Position numbers and translations under genes: made by a program. A stretch of 64,000 bases of DNA from Bathynomus jamesi (taxonomy: Eukaryota > Arthropoda > Malacostraca > Isopoda > Cirolanidae): positions 1 through 64,000 of the forward strand of contig JAJOZX010000087.1 of the NCBI GenBank assembly GCA_023014485.1, in the 5' to 3' direction. The notes under the pieces were generated by a model. That model was not told where the DNA came from and did no database searches. It was given only the letters and a program-made list of their open reading frames with translations. Positions 1 to 9,519 of the stretch are shown piece after piece. Numbering within the stretch: the stretch's first letter is position 1; each line of letters starts with the position of its first letter.

Positions 1-530
1 ATATTCTAGAGGTGAGTGATCATTATTTATTAATTGTAAGCGAAGCTTATCCACTGTTGAAGTAAAATGTGCATTTAAAGAGTCTGCAATAACAGTATCA
101 TCAGTAATTTCTTTATTATCAACATTTAATTTCTCTATTGAATTTTTCTTAATTTGTTTTCCAAGAAGATTGTTTATGGTTGTCCAAGTGTTTTTCATGT
201 CTCCTTTATGTTTGGAAAATTGATTGTTATAATAGTTATATTTTGCAATTTTGATTATTTTAGTTAATTTGTTTCTGTATTGAGTATATTGTATTTTAGG
301 AATTTTGCTCTGTAATTGCAATTTGAATAAGTTATCTCTGTTCTTTATTGAACTGATAATTCCTGGAGTGATCCATGGATTTACGACACTTTTGGGCGAA
401 ACTGTTTTTCTCCTTAAAGGAAAGCAAATATTAAAAATATGGAATAAGGTGTCATAGAAGAACTGAAACATATGATCTGGGTCATTTAAAGGTTCGTCAG
501 AGTCAAGTCGAGTATTTTCTACAGCCCTAA
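1..530 (-). CDS. LINE ORF2 connector between endonuclease and RT, partial
   Basis: The minus strand reads open from about 585 to the left edge with no stop. The translation includes INKRKFIRAVENTRLDSDEP, then FNICFPLRRKT, NPWITPGIISSIKNRDNLFK and NYYNNQFSKHKGDMKNTW, then NLLGKQ. This is the usual linker of CR1/Jockey-type LINE ORF2 proteins between the AP-endonuclease and the reverse transcriptase. The RT itself would lie beyond position 1. It belongs to the same element as the ORF1 and endonuclease pieces at 684-2498. The clade is not certain. Confidence 0.75.
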
Positions 531-683
531 TAAATTTTCTTTTGTTAATCTCTGAGAATATTCTGTAATCAATAATTTTTGTCCGCAACCTGGACAATGT
601 TATTGATAAATTTTCTTTTGTTAATCTCTGAGAATATTCTGTAATCAATAATTGTTTGTCCGCAACCTGGACAATGTTATTGA
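531..683. repeat. Tandem duplication of a 76/77-bp segment inside LINE ORF2
   Basis: The stretch starting TAAATTTTCTTTTGTTAATC at 531 is repeated from 607 to 683 with one small difference (AATTTTTG against AATTGTTTG). Both copies end GACAATGTTATTGA. The copies lie at the end of the endonuclease domain. No stop is created, but the segment is read in two frames. Confidence 0.9.
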
Positions 684-1160
684 ATATAGCGTAAGTAGGG
701 AAATGATCACTGATGTTAGTGGTTATAATTCCAGAATTTACGAGGACATTGCTATTTACAAATATATTATCAATCGTAGATTCTGTTATTCGATTGCCAT
801 AGCTGCAGACTCGAGTGGGTTTGGTAATAGAATGACTGACCAAGATAGAAAGAATTCATTAAGTTTAAAAATTTATGAGAGATTGCTTCAGATTGCAAAT
901 TGATGTTGAAGTCTCCCGTAACTATGGCATTCGATTTATGAAAGTTGCATAACATGTTATCTAAGTGAATTAAAAAGCTATTGATATTAGTATTAGGTGG
1001 TCTATATATTGCATGGACAGAATATACATTACTTTTGTCTTTTATATTCATTGTCACTATTACATAGAGAAAATACTTCGTTAGAGTCGTAAGTTTGATG
1101 CACATACATCGGGATACCCCCACCAATCTGATCATCTCTTACAGTATGATAAGCAACGTA
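684..1160 (-). pseudogene. LINE ORF2 AP-endonuclease, C-terminal half
   Basis: The minus strand encodes YRPPNTNINSFLIHLDNM followed by NAIVTGDFNINL, the conserved GDFN core of LINE apurinic-like endonucleases. It then encodes PTRVCSYGNRITESTIDNIF and ISDHFPTYAIF, the SDH active-site block at the domain end. The frame changes near 840-870 and again near 1135, where the expected GGGIPMYV block is out of frame with its neighbours, so the protein is broken. The enzyme would nick target DNA to prime reverse transcription. Confidence 0.8.
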
Positions 1161-1165
1161 ATTAT

Positions 1166-1495
1166 CTATATTATATAGGTTTTAATGCTACTATTTAACC
1201 AGGTTTCCGTGAGAATTATAACACTAAATTTGACCGTAGAAGTTTTCAAAAGGGCCAAAAAGTAGTTATAGTTCCTAGGTAAGCTTCGAATGTTTAGATT
1301 TAACACTGAAAGATTTTTATAAATATAATTTTGTAATACAAAGGCATTAAGCTCGTCTATCGATGAGACCATGCAATTGCCTACACCAGATTCCTGTTGT
1401 AGATTCTCTAAACTGGACACAGAATTTTTTGGTAATGAATTGGAATGATTAATATCGGCACATATACTATGAAAGTCTTTATCGATGAAAGCCAT
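1166..1495 (-). pseudogene. LINE ORF2 start and endonuclease N-terminus
   Basis: A 109-residue minus-strand ORF starts with ATG at 1495. After a variable leader it reads LNLNIRSLPRNYNYFLALL and VIILTETWLN, the first two motifs (N-x-RSL and ETW) of LINE endonucleases. It ends at a stop just before the next endonuclease block, so the ORF is broken between about 1135 and 1166. It follows ORF1 by roughly 180 bases, as expected for a two-ORF LINE. Confidence 0.8.
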
Positions 1496-1678
1496 TCAAC
1501 AGTAGTTCTCAAACAATTTCACTAAATACAGAATACGGGAATAAGGGGTTACCGCCCAGTTGAGCCGAGAATGGGAAAGTCGACTGTTGAGATTGTATAC
1601 GGAGTTATTCGCAGGCTTCCTGTGTGCGGAATGTCGGCTGGCGTTTTCGTAGTTCTCATTGCTTCGAATGCTTCTTCA

Positions 1679-2498
1679 CTAACAAGGTGAACTCCTTTGA
1701 CCGAAGTATTCCGCGTTGGAGGAGTCTCTTTCTTTAATAATTAACTTCGCTCCAAGGAAGTAGGCAACTTTCCCGAGTCTCCTCGCTTCTATGAGTTTAG
1801 AGAGCTTTTCTTTACGAATTTTATGTGTTTCCTCACATACGTCGTCATTGACGAAGATTTTTGATCCTTTCAGTTTTCTTCTGTTTTTTAGTATTAAATC
1901 TCTGAGTTTCATCCTCACATATTACTTTTATAGCTGAAGTGGGCGTCTTAGATTCAGTCATGTCATTAACTCTAGAATTTGCTTTTTGTGGTGGAATTTG
2001 TTTTTTTAATCTAAAAGCACTTTTGATCTTAATATTCCCCAAATTCACTCTATCTTTTATTATGTCCTCCACCTTTTTCTTCGTTTCGCCGTTTGTTTCT
2101 TTATTCATTTCAGATACCCCCATTATGATTAAGTTATTGGCACGTGAATTATCGTCTAGGTTGTTTAATTTATTCCTAATTGAATCGTGCTGGTTTTTTA
2201 TCATCTCCATGCTACGATTATTTTTAGTAAGCGAGTTTAGACTAGAGTTAGGATCCTTTATCTCGTCGTGTACATACTGAATGCTCTTTTCGAGCTCCAT
2301 ATTTCTATATTCCAGTTTTGCATTGTCCCTCTTTAACAATTCGTTATTATGTTGTACAACTTTTATTACTGCCTCAAGGTCTTTGATTACACTATTACTT
2401 TTGTGCACTAAGTCAAAGAGGAAATTATACTTATTTGCTAGATCCTTCATTTTTAATTTCAGGGCGTTTACCTGACCTTTGGAAGCCATCTTGAGCAA
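1679..2498 (-). pseudogene. LINE ORF1 RNA-binding protein
   Basis: Two overlapping minus-strand frames (1845-2498 and 1679-1918) together make one ORF1-like protein. The first part has a long heptad-rich coiled coil (about residues 20-120 of the 217-residue frame), then RANNLIIMGVSE, an RRM-like strand as in L1-type ORF1 proteins. The second frame carries ILKNRRKLKGSKIFVNDDV and ARRLGKVAYFLGAKLI, the usual C-terminal domain. A one-base frameshift in an A-rich run near 1850-1900 separates them. ORF1 proteins coat LINE RNA and chaperone nucleic acids. Most of this ORF lies outside the mirrored part of the palindrome. Confidence 0.75.
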
Positions 2499-2575
2499 TT
2501 TATGGGGTTAGGATTCACTCACTCGTTCGTTCGTACGTTTAAAGGTCTCGTTCGTTCGGTTGTCTTTATAGTCTC

Positions 2576-3159
2576 GGGTGGATCGATTTTACATTTTTTT
2601 CGATTTCCATATTCTAATAGAGACAAAACCTTGCGCATGCATGAGAAAATAGCCTCTGCAAAATCTTAGCTTAATAGGTAATCATCTTCTGCCCCCGGCA
2701 GAGCGATGAAAATCATATTTTAGTAGTCAAAACGTATTTTAAACCCTAGCCTAGAGTCATAAAATTTTGCGTGTGTGTTATTTCATGCCTAAGCAACGAT
2801 ATAAATGCTATGGGAAATATATAAATGCATTATTTAAGACAAAGAGCCGATCTGAAAATATGTATATTATACATATTTTCAGATCGGCTCTTTGTCTTAA
2901 ATAATGCATTTATATATTTCCCATAGCATTTATATCGTTGCTTAGGCATGAAATAACACGTACGCAAAATTTTATATTTTAAAAATTATAAGAAAAATAC
3001 GTTTTTGACTACTAAAATATGATTTTCATCGCTCTGCCGGGGGCAGAAGATGATTACCTATTAAGCTAAGATTTTGCAGAGGCTATTTTCTCATGCATGC
3101 GCAAGTTTTTGTCTCTATTAGAATACGGAAATCGAAAAAAATGTAAAATCGATCCACCC
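2576..3159. mobile_element. Foldback element, 584 bp, nearly perfect hairpin
   Basis: The ends are GGGTGGATCGATTTTACA at 2576 and its complement ending CCACCC at 3159. The arms pair across almost the whole length and meet at about 2868 with essentially no loop (GAAAATATGTATATTATACA). One internal stretch differs between arms (AAACCCTAGCC on the left against TTATAAGAAAAATACG on the right). There is no ORF. It looks like a non-autonomous foldback/MITE. No convincing target duplication was found. Mirror copy: 63334-63921. Confidence 0.75.
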
Positions 3160-3538
3160 TGAGTGTATACCCGTTACTTCAAGGTCACTGCTTGCTGCAG
3201 GACTATAAAGGCAGTGCCGGATGTCGCTAGAAAATTTTGAAGATATATTTTATGTAATATTACTAGTTAAGTATTGCAGTTTATCTGATGAAATTGTAAC
3301 TGCGTAATCTTGGCACATTCACAAATTTTGGTGGAGAAGTAACACAATGGTTCACTGACTTTGAACACTGTTAATTTTGATAGGAAGAAGCAGCACGAAA
3401 CTGACAAGCGTCACCAGCACAAAGAGCAAATGGAAAGAGTGAATGACTTTACTTTTCATTTAACTTTTACCACTATTTACTTTTACACTATTCTGGAAAT
3501 TATTGAGTATGTTTGTAAAGCGTTCATTATTATTATTA
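3160..3538. other. Unassigned spacer
   Basis: No convincing ORF, RNA gene or repeat was recognised here or in the mirror segment at about 62956-63333. Confidence 0.5.
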
Positions 3539-4009
3539 CTAGTACAGTTCCCGTCACTTCGCTGACGGTTAGACAGGCTAAACTACAAAAAAAGAACCCA
3601 GCCGTGAAAGTTTTGAGCTTCACATTGTGTCAACATTTCTGAATCTGGTATCTCCCAAAACCTCCTCACCCCCATTCATGCAACTTGGGGGCTAACCCCC
3701 TCCCCCATTACCCCCACCCCTCCCAATTTCCCCACCCCTCCCCATTTCCCCACCCTCCCCATTACCCCACCCCTCCCCCATTACCCCCACCCCCACCCTT
3801 CCCCTATTACTGCCCGGGATAAATTTCACAAACAGACAGGCTAAACTACAAAAAAGAACAGTCATGAAAATCTTGAGCTTCACATTCCCGCCCGTAATAC
3901 AATTTCTGAATTTTTTTCTCACAATTTTTCTCACAATTTCTGAAAGTGTGACGGACGGACGGACAGACAGACAGACGGACGGACGGACAGCTCTCTTATT
4001 ATAGTATAG

Positions 4010-4010
<1 letters not shown>
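3539..4010 (-). mobile_element. Non-autonomous Helitron
   Basis: Read on the minus strand, the element starts TCTATACTATAATAAGAGAG (TC at 4010-4009). It ends with a hairpin CCGTCA-gcgaag-TGACGG followed by GAACTGTACTAG (CTAG ending at 3539). The flanking bases are A and T, so the insertion is between A and T with no target duplication. A 5' TC, a 3' CTRR end, a hairpin about 10 bases upstream and an AT target are the established Helitron hallmarks. There is no Rep/helicase ORF. The interior holds a GTCCGTC/GTCTGTC microsatellite (3952-3990) and a C-rich CCCATTACCCCCACCCCTCC-type minisatellite (3690-3815). Confidence 0.75.

Positions 4011-4059
<49 letters not shown>
4011..4059. repeat. (TA)n microsatellite
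   Basis: This is a run of TA dinucleotides directly flanking the Helitron 5' end. In the mirror at about 62438-62488 it is interrupted and has a different length. Confidence 0.9.
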
Positions 4060-4060
<1 letters not shown>

Positions 4061-4176
4061 TTTTAACACTAAAACACTTAGATCAGTAATGTTCAATTAT
4101 CCCAAATATGTATTTGAAAATATGTACTGTGTATAAAACTGTATATATAACCCTACTTTGTGTTAAATTTAAAATA

Positions 4177-4982
4177 CAGGGTGTCCATAAATGTTTACCC
4201 TGAAAACAGTATGCTCTCATGTTTTAATGACGAATCTTACATCCGTTTTCTTTTTACAGGTGATTTCGTACACGCATAGAGTTTCTGTGCTGGTGTGTTT
4301 CGTCTACCGCATTCGCCGCTAGGAGCGCTGTAGTAGCTGTTCAGTTAAGATGGCGTCTGTTTACAGTTTACAGTTTAATTTTTCAATTTCATCATTTCAT
4401 CTTCTGTTAGCTATTGTCTGTGCTTTGTTTCTCCATGTGCACCCCTAGTGGCACGTAAAATGTCTAAACGGTATTCACACTCACGCCACACATTTTCCAA
4501 CATTTGTCGGTTAACTGTTGCAATTGCATCCGTAATGCGTCCTCGCAATGTCCTGATATCTGGAACAACTGTTGCATAAACCAAATCTTTAACATGACCC
4601 CAGAGAAAGAAATCCAGCCGGGTAATGTGAAACTCTCGACGCAACATTTCCAAATCGATGGATTGGCGGGGACGGGTCAATCCCATGGCCCCCAAGATCA
4701 CCAGACATTACCCGGCTGGATTTCTTTCTCTGGGGTCATGTTAAAGATTTGGTTTATGCAACAGTTGTTCCAGATATCAGGACATTGCGAGGACGCATTA
4801 CGGATGCAATTGCAACAGTTAACCGACAAATGTTGGAAAATGTGTGGCGTGAGTGTGAATACCGTTTAGACATTTTACGTGCCACTAGGGATGCACATGG
4901 AGAAACAAAGCACAGACAATAGCTAACAGAAGATGAAATGATGAAATTGAAAAATTAAACTGTAAACTGTAAACCATCCGAT
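4177..4982. mobile_element. Mariner-type element rearranged into a foldback
   Basis: The left end is a TA followed by CAGGGTGTCCATAAATGTTT, typical of IS630/Tc1-mariner element ends. Inside, the stretch from about 4365 to 4627 is an inverted copy of about 4706-4975, with roughly 95 unpaired bases between. Both halves encode the same transposase C-terminus in opposite directions. No matching right terminal repeat is seen, so the element is truncated. Confidence 0.65.
4628..4921 (+). pseudogene. Mariner-superfamily transposase, C-terminal fragment
   Basis: The plus strand reads ATFPNRWIGGDGSIPWPPRS then PDITRLDFFLWGHVKDLVY, and ends RLDILRATRDAHGETKHRQ before TAG. The WPPRSPD-x-T-x-LDFFLWG block contains the third catalytic acidic residue of this transposase group, and the RLDILRAT tail is its usual end. 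Roughly the last 100 residues remain. The N-terminal DNA-binding domain and the first two catalytic residues are absent. The mirror encodes the same from the minus strand. Confidence 0.8.
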
Positions 4983-5159
4983 TATAATTTTGTTAGTTAA
5001 TTTACAAAACACACTTCTTTACTTCTCCATAGACCTATTCCCACTTAATATAATAATTCCAACTTATCAAAGAATTTATTTTTTATTTAGACATAAACTG
5101 TGATTTTAAAACTTAAATTTTTTTAGTTATATTAATATAAAAACTTTAAATGTTTCACA

Positions 5160-5225
5160 CAATAATAATAATAATAATGATAATAATAATGATAATAATA
5201 ATAATAATAATAATAATTAATAATA
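5160..5225. repeat. (AAT)n microsatellite
   Basis: AATAAT repeats with two GATAAT interruptions. Mirror at about 61285-61352. Confidence 0.9.
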
Positions 5226-5233
5226 AAAATAAA

Positions 5234-5439
5234 GGATCACCTGATGATCAGGTCCACAGCCTTCTTTAGTTAGCCTTATAAGGCTAACTAACGAAAATAT
5301 CACGACCTAACCTAACGAGTAGTTAGGTCAACTGTACGCCCTTGACGACTGGTTACGTTAGGTTAGGTTGTGATATTTTCGTTAGTTAACCTTATAAAGC
5401 TAGCTAAAGAAGGCTAGGGGCCCTGATCTTCAGGTGATC
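5234..5439. mobile_element. MITE (foldback), 206 bp with 8-bp target duplication
   Basis: The ends are GGATCACCTG and CAGGTGATCC. The arms pair over most of the length (TTAGTTAGCCTTATAAGGCT, then CGAAAATATCACGACCTAAC) around a short asymmetric middle. The flanks carry AAAATAAA on both sides (5226-5233 and 5440-5447), an 8-bp duplication, although in A-rich sequence. A diverged copy of the core sits at the palindrome centre (33171-33355). An 8-bp duplication would suit a hAT- or Merlin-mobilised MITE. Confidence 0.75.
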
Positions 5440-5447
5440 CAAAATAA

Positions 5448-6033
5448 AATTAAATAACGTTAATGAATTAAAAAAGCAATGTAAAGTCGGCTGAAAAAGT
5501 CGGGGTACACTGAGCTACTCCTCCCCTGTGCAGTCCACTGTATCCCGACTTTTTAACTGATGGTACAAAATTGAATATTTAGGAAAGACATTAACGACTT
5601 TTAATTCTAACTTTTAAGTTAAGAATTTTCAGTATTTTGTATTTTTTTAAAAATATGTTCACACATTTAAAACGTTGTTTTATAAAAACGAACAGTTCCT
5701 CGTTGTAATATAGATTTTTACATTTTAGAATATGAGCAATGTGTATGTAAAGGCATTACATTTGATACTGTAATTTCTCTTACTGAGGTACATTTACTAA
5801 AAATACTTCACTAATTCAATATTTGAAATGAAAAATTAAAATATTAAATATTATTCTAATATACATAAAAATAAATTCTCCTAAATGAGGCGGGATGTTG
5901 CAGGAGAGTCAAGAAAAACGAACAATATCATTTGTAAACTGTGGAGCTCACAATGGAAATAACTTCACTCTTTCTCAATAATTGTTGTGAATTTAAAATA
6001 TTTTAATACAAATCCATTTCTGTTCTCGTTTCA
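5448..6033. other. Unassigned AT-rich spacer with one short stem
   Basis: There is no gene. A stem pairs AAAAAGTCGGGGTACA (from 5494) with TGTATCCCGACTTTT (ending about 5554) around a loop GCTACTCCTCCCCTGTGCAG. The stretch after it (5560-5650) is a diverged direct repeat of 6168-6250, sharing GATGGTRCAAAAT and TTTTAATTCTAA-like words. Mirror: about 60495-61060. Confidence 0.55.
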
Positions 6034-6044
6034 CAGTTGCCCAA

Positions 6045-6081
6045 GGGGAGGAGGAGGGGGAGGAGGAGGAGGAGGAGGAGG
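6045..6081. repeat. (GGA)n microsatellite
   Basis: GGAGGAGGAGG run. The mirror (60439-60470) is shorter. Confidence 0.9.
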
Positions 6082-6082
6082 T

Positions 6083-6534
6083 TATGGACGCTGACGATAT
6101 AATCTCTGTATCATCGCGTATAGGGAAATGGTGTTACCACTGAGCCACAGATGTTTGCTTTCCTAAATGATGGTGCAAAATCAAAAATTTATATTAAAGA
6201 TTTTTTAGTTCTAAACTTCAAATTAAAAATTTCTGTATTTAGATTTGTAAGTGAAAATAAATAGATATACAAAAAATACTTGATTTTTTTAACATTTGAA
6301 ATTAAAAATTAAATATAAGTAGAATTTTAATTATATTGATTAAATTCGTTTTAAAAACTTTTTAGATTAAACAAAAGACGATATACAAACATTCTAAAAT
6401 TTTAGCCACAATACAATTGTGCTTCAAGATAAACAATGGATCACTCCATTTCTCTAATTGAAGTCTCTTATCTGATAATTATGAAGAGATTTCAATTACA
6501 AATATGTACTTACCCTTTTTGCTGCTACAACGCT

Positions 6535-6540
<6 letters not shown>
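6083..6540. other. Unassigned AT-rich spacer with a tRNA-like A-box
   Basis: The minus strand near 6145 reads TGGCTCAGTGGTAACAC, which resembles a tRNA A-box, but no B-box or cloverleaf follows, so no tRNA is called. Nothing else was seen. Mirror about 59984-60438. Confidence 0.4.
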
Positions 6541-6598
<58 letters not shown>

Positions 6599-6604
6599 CA
6601 CAGG
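6541..6604. repeat. (TA)n microsatellite joined to a solitary mariner-type end
   Basis: A TA run to about 6597 is followed by GCACAGGGTGTTTCAAAACT, the kind of CAGGGTG-starting terminus seen on Tc1/mariner-type elements. No transposase follows. Mirror 59925-59983. Confidence 0.6.
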
Positions 6605-7206
6605 GTGTTTCAAAACTTCGGCCTCACATGGATTTTACATTGTTTATTACTTTATTCTGTTCCACGTAACCTATTGAGTACATAAAAATAATGACTTTAA
6701 ACACACCCTAAGAGAAGGTGGGTGTGTTACAGATTACAAGCATGAATCAGAGGGAGGGTTGCCAAAAACTGCTTATCAATAAATCTATAGAAATCTATAT
6801 AAAAAATCTAGAAACACTTTTATTGTCAGAATAAAAGATATGTTCCTCCTTATTAGGTTAGGTTACGCAAGATTAGGTTAGTTAAAGTTTGGTTAAGTAA
6901 GGTTAAACTAGATAGTGAGTACTTTTCGATCCTTCGGATTTTTTCCAAATGGACGACCTCAAGGGATTTAGCTGAAATTTTTATTATACATATATGTTAA
7001 TATCCTGACAACATAAATAATATATTTTTCATTGAGAAATGCGCGGAAGGTAAAGTAAAACGAAGAAATAAAGAGAATTAGTTTGCCGCGGGCATGACAG
7101 TTTCCATGGTAACTAGCATTTTGGTATTCAGTTTTGCGCAGTTTGCGTCGAATTCTAAACAGTTTTCATTCGCTTGTGAAGGAAGCTTCATTGACAATCG
7201 GAAACC

Positions 7207-8136
7207 ATGTCGGATACGTGTAATTTGCAGTGGTTATTTGAAAACATCAAAACCGAATATGATGCCGCTAAATTCTTGCAAGATTATGGAATAATTCCAG
7301 CAAATAAAATATGCAGAAAGAAGAATCAAATGAATTTAAAGCCAAAAGATAACACCATTGTATGGCGCTGCAGAAAAAAAACACCCGTAAAGAAGATGCA
7401 TCTATTCGAAAAAATACATGGCTAGAAAGCTCGACCATTGCTTTGAAAAAATTCATATTATTGATTTATTCGTGGTCACAAGAATATACGTCAATGAAAT
7501 ATTGCGAAAAAGAGTTACGCATAAGCCACACAACTGCAATAGATTTCAACAATTATTTAAGAGAGGTAAGCTAACCCACCATAAACATATAATTGACCTA
7601 ACCTAACCTAACCTACCCTAACCTAACCTAATCTTATCAATTTAATTACACGTGTGTGTCGATTCAGTCTTGGTGGAGAAAGTCAAATTGTAGAAAGAGA
7701 CGAAACGTATTTCAGCAGATGTAAGAACAACAAAGGAAGAGTTTTAGCGGAGCAATGGGTATTTGGCAGCATATGCCGCGAAACCAAAGAACTATTTCTT
7801 TATGCAGTGCCAAACAGAAATGCGGAAACATTACTGAACTGTATAAAAACAAACATTCGGCCAGGCACTACAATTATTAGTGACATGTGGAAAGCGTACG
7901 AAGGTATCGAAAAAATTGAAAACTATCAGTACAAGCACCAAACTGTAAATCACTCTCAAAATGTTATTAATCCAGAATCAGGTGCCCACACGCAAACTAT
8001 AGAGAGCACCTGGCATGCTTTGAAACAACGCAACAAGCGACAGTGCAGGACTCATCGTCAAATAATGACTCATATTTATGCGAGTGCATATGGAGACAAA
8101 GGAACAAAAATAAAGATTTATTCAACAAAATACTAA
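7207..8136 (+). pseudogene. Merlin (IS1595/ISXO2-like) DDE transposase
   Basis: The N-terminus (from 7207) reads MSDTCNLQWLFENIKTEYDA, then NTIVWRCRKK, the zinc-ribbon-like region. After a frame change near 7370, 7362-7574 reads STIALKKFILLIYSWSQ and ISHTTAIDFNNYLRE, the HTH-like part. From 7654 the catalytic core follows: RDETYFSR (first D), GRVLAEQWVFGSIC, IISDMWKAYEG (second D) and HTQTIESTWHALK (E). It ends at TAA at 8136. Between the halves (7566-7665) lies GTAAGC plus CCTAA-rich sequence that could be an intron, though I could not find a phase-consistent acceptor. Transposase would cut and join the element ends. The frame change makes this copy doubtful. Confidence 0.85.
7590..7635. repeat. 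CCTAA-rich (arthropod telomere-type) stretch inside Merlin ORF
   Basis: This is a run of CCTAACCTAACCTAACCTAC-type units. CCTAA/TTAGG is the ancestral arthropod telomere repeat. Its position inside the transposon suggests an intron or an insertion rather than a telomere. Confidence 0.7.
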
Positions 8137-8435
8137 GAGACATTAAAAATTTTCCGCAATGAATTACTATTATTTATTCAGTAAAACAATTGCTTTGTTA
8201 AATATTTGTTAAATAAAAGATTTCTTATTTTATTTTTTGTCTGTTAGCATGGAAACCGTCATGCGCGCGGCAAACTAGTTCTCTCTATTTTTTTTCATTT
8301 TACTTTACCTTCTGCGCATTTCTCCATGAAAAAAATATTATTTCTGTTGTCAGGAAATTAAGATATACAGTATGTATAATACAAATTTCAGCTAAATCCC
8401 TTGGAGTTGTCCATTTGGGAAATACCCGATCCTTC

Positions 8436-9519
8436 AATTGTGTCCGAAACACTTATCATGCCCTTCTCCGTTCGATGGAACTATGGCTAGGTTAGGTTAA
8501 ATTAGATTTCGTTAATTAGGTTTTAGATATATGGATCTGTACGTTGCTTATGTGGAGATGCGCACTTGTGTGTGTGCGTGTATCTGTTTATGTGTGTGTT
8601 TTACAGTTCGAAAATTATAATTACACCAGCTTGACCTCCGTGTGAAGAGAGACCAACGCGTGAAACAACATAAGGTTCATAAGGTAAGGTAAGGTAACTA
8701 ATTTAATGTTTAATTAATACTTTACTACCTTCTTTCCGACTGGATAATAAACTTTAACTGTTACTTCCGGAGGTGAAATTCATTTGTTTCTTTGTTAGAC
8801 ATGACATCCGTCTACAGTTAATGTTTATCATGTTTCACAAAATATCATATTTATTCAGAATTTTCCATTTATTTTGCAATGTAGTCACCTAATTAATAAC
8901 CATTATTATATAGATAATTCTGTCGTGGTGTCGTTCTTTGAAAGTTAAGTTTTTCAGAATTAAAACATTAAAACCATTCATTTGGCACTTTAGTATTTAA
9001 ATTTTTGCTATTTAGAGTTGTCCTGAGTCAGATGAAAAGATAAAATGGCCAGGTTGTTCTTATTCGTGATCAGTCGTTTTCGAATATTGCAGAAGTTAAT
9101 CATAAAATTTTGTTTTCTATAAAAATTCATAGAAATCGTTTTCTATCATTTATTTCAAGGTAAACCCATTCATAGTAAAAATTACTAACTTTGGCTCCAC
9201 TCTTTGACTTGAAGATTTGAGATGATATATTATTTAATATTTTTATCATTCTGTCTTAATTTTACATTGCAGCGCAATGGATTACACCGGTCTGCATGAA
9301 AATCGATTTCTTTATTTTGACTTGTGATTCTGAAGCAGTTCGCTGCGCTGAATTAAAAAATGCTACCAGTTTTTTTCTATCACCCACAGTTTTAAAGCTA
9401 TTAGCAAAACAATTTTGGGGCGTTTTGTAATTTTTTACCTTTTTTTATCTTTAATTACTTTCGTTTTTTCATATTTTTCAGATAGATAATTCTAACATTA
9501 CGTCTTTAAAATTTTAATA
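8436..9519. other. Unassigned spacer, possible 5' region of the next gene
   Basis: Only a GT-rich patch (8567-8605) and a GGTAA triple (8680-8697) stand out. The 3' part may belong to the element carrying the gene at 9520, but no terminal repeat was found. Mirror about 57002-58087. Confidence 0.4.

Larger units (their letters stand above)
6936..8427 (+). mobile_element. Merlin DNA transposon with perfect 8-bp TSD
   Basis: The long terminal inverted repeats are 6936-7113 (starting GGATTTTTTCCAAATGG) and 8243-8427 (complement starting GGGTATTTCCCAAATGG). They share GGGATTTAGCTGAAATT and GGAAACTGTCATG-type blocks. GATCCTTC is present immediately outside both ends (6928-6935 and 8428-8435). An 8-bp duplication and GG-starting ends match the Merlin superfamily (IS1016/IS1595-related), and the internal ORF agrees. 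The element is 1492 bp, the size expected of a full-length Merlin. Mirror 58096-59587. Confidence 0.9.
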
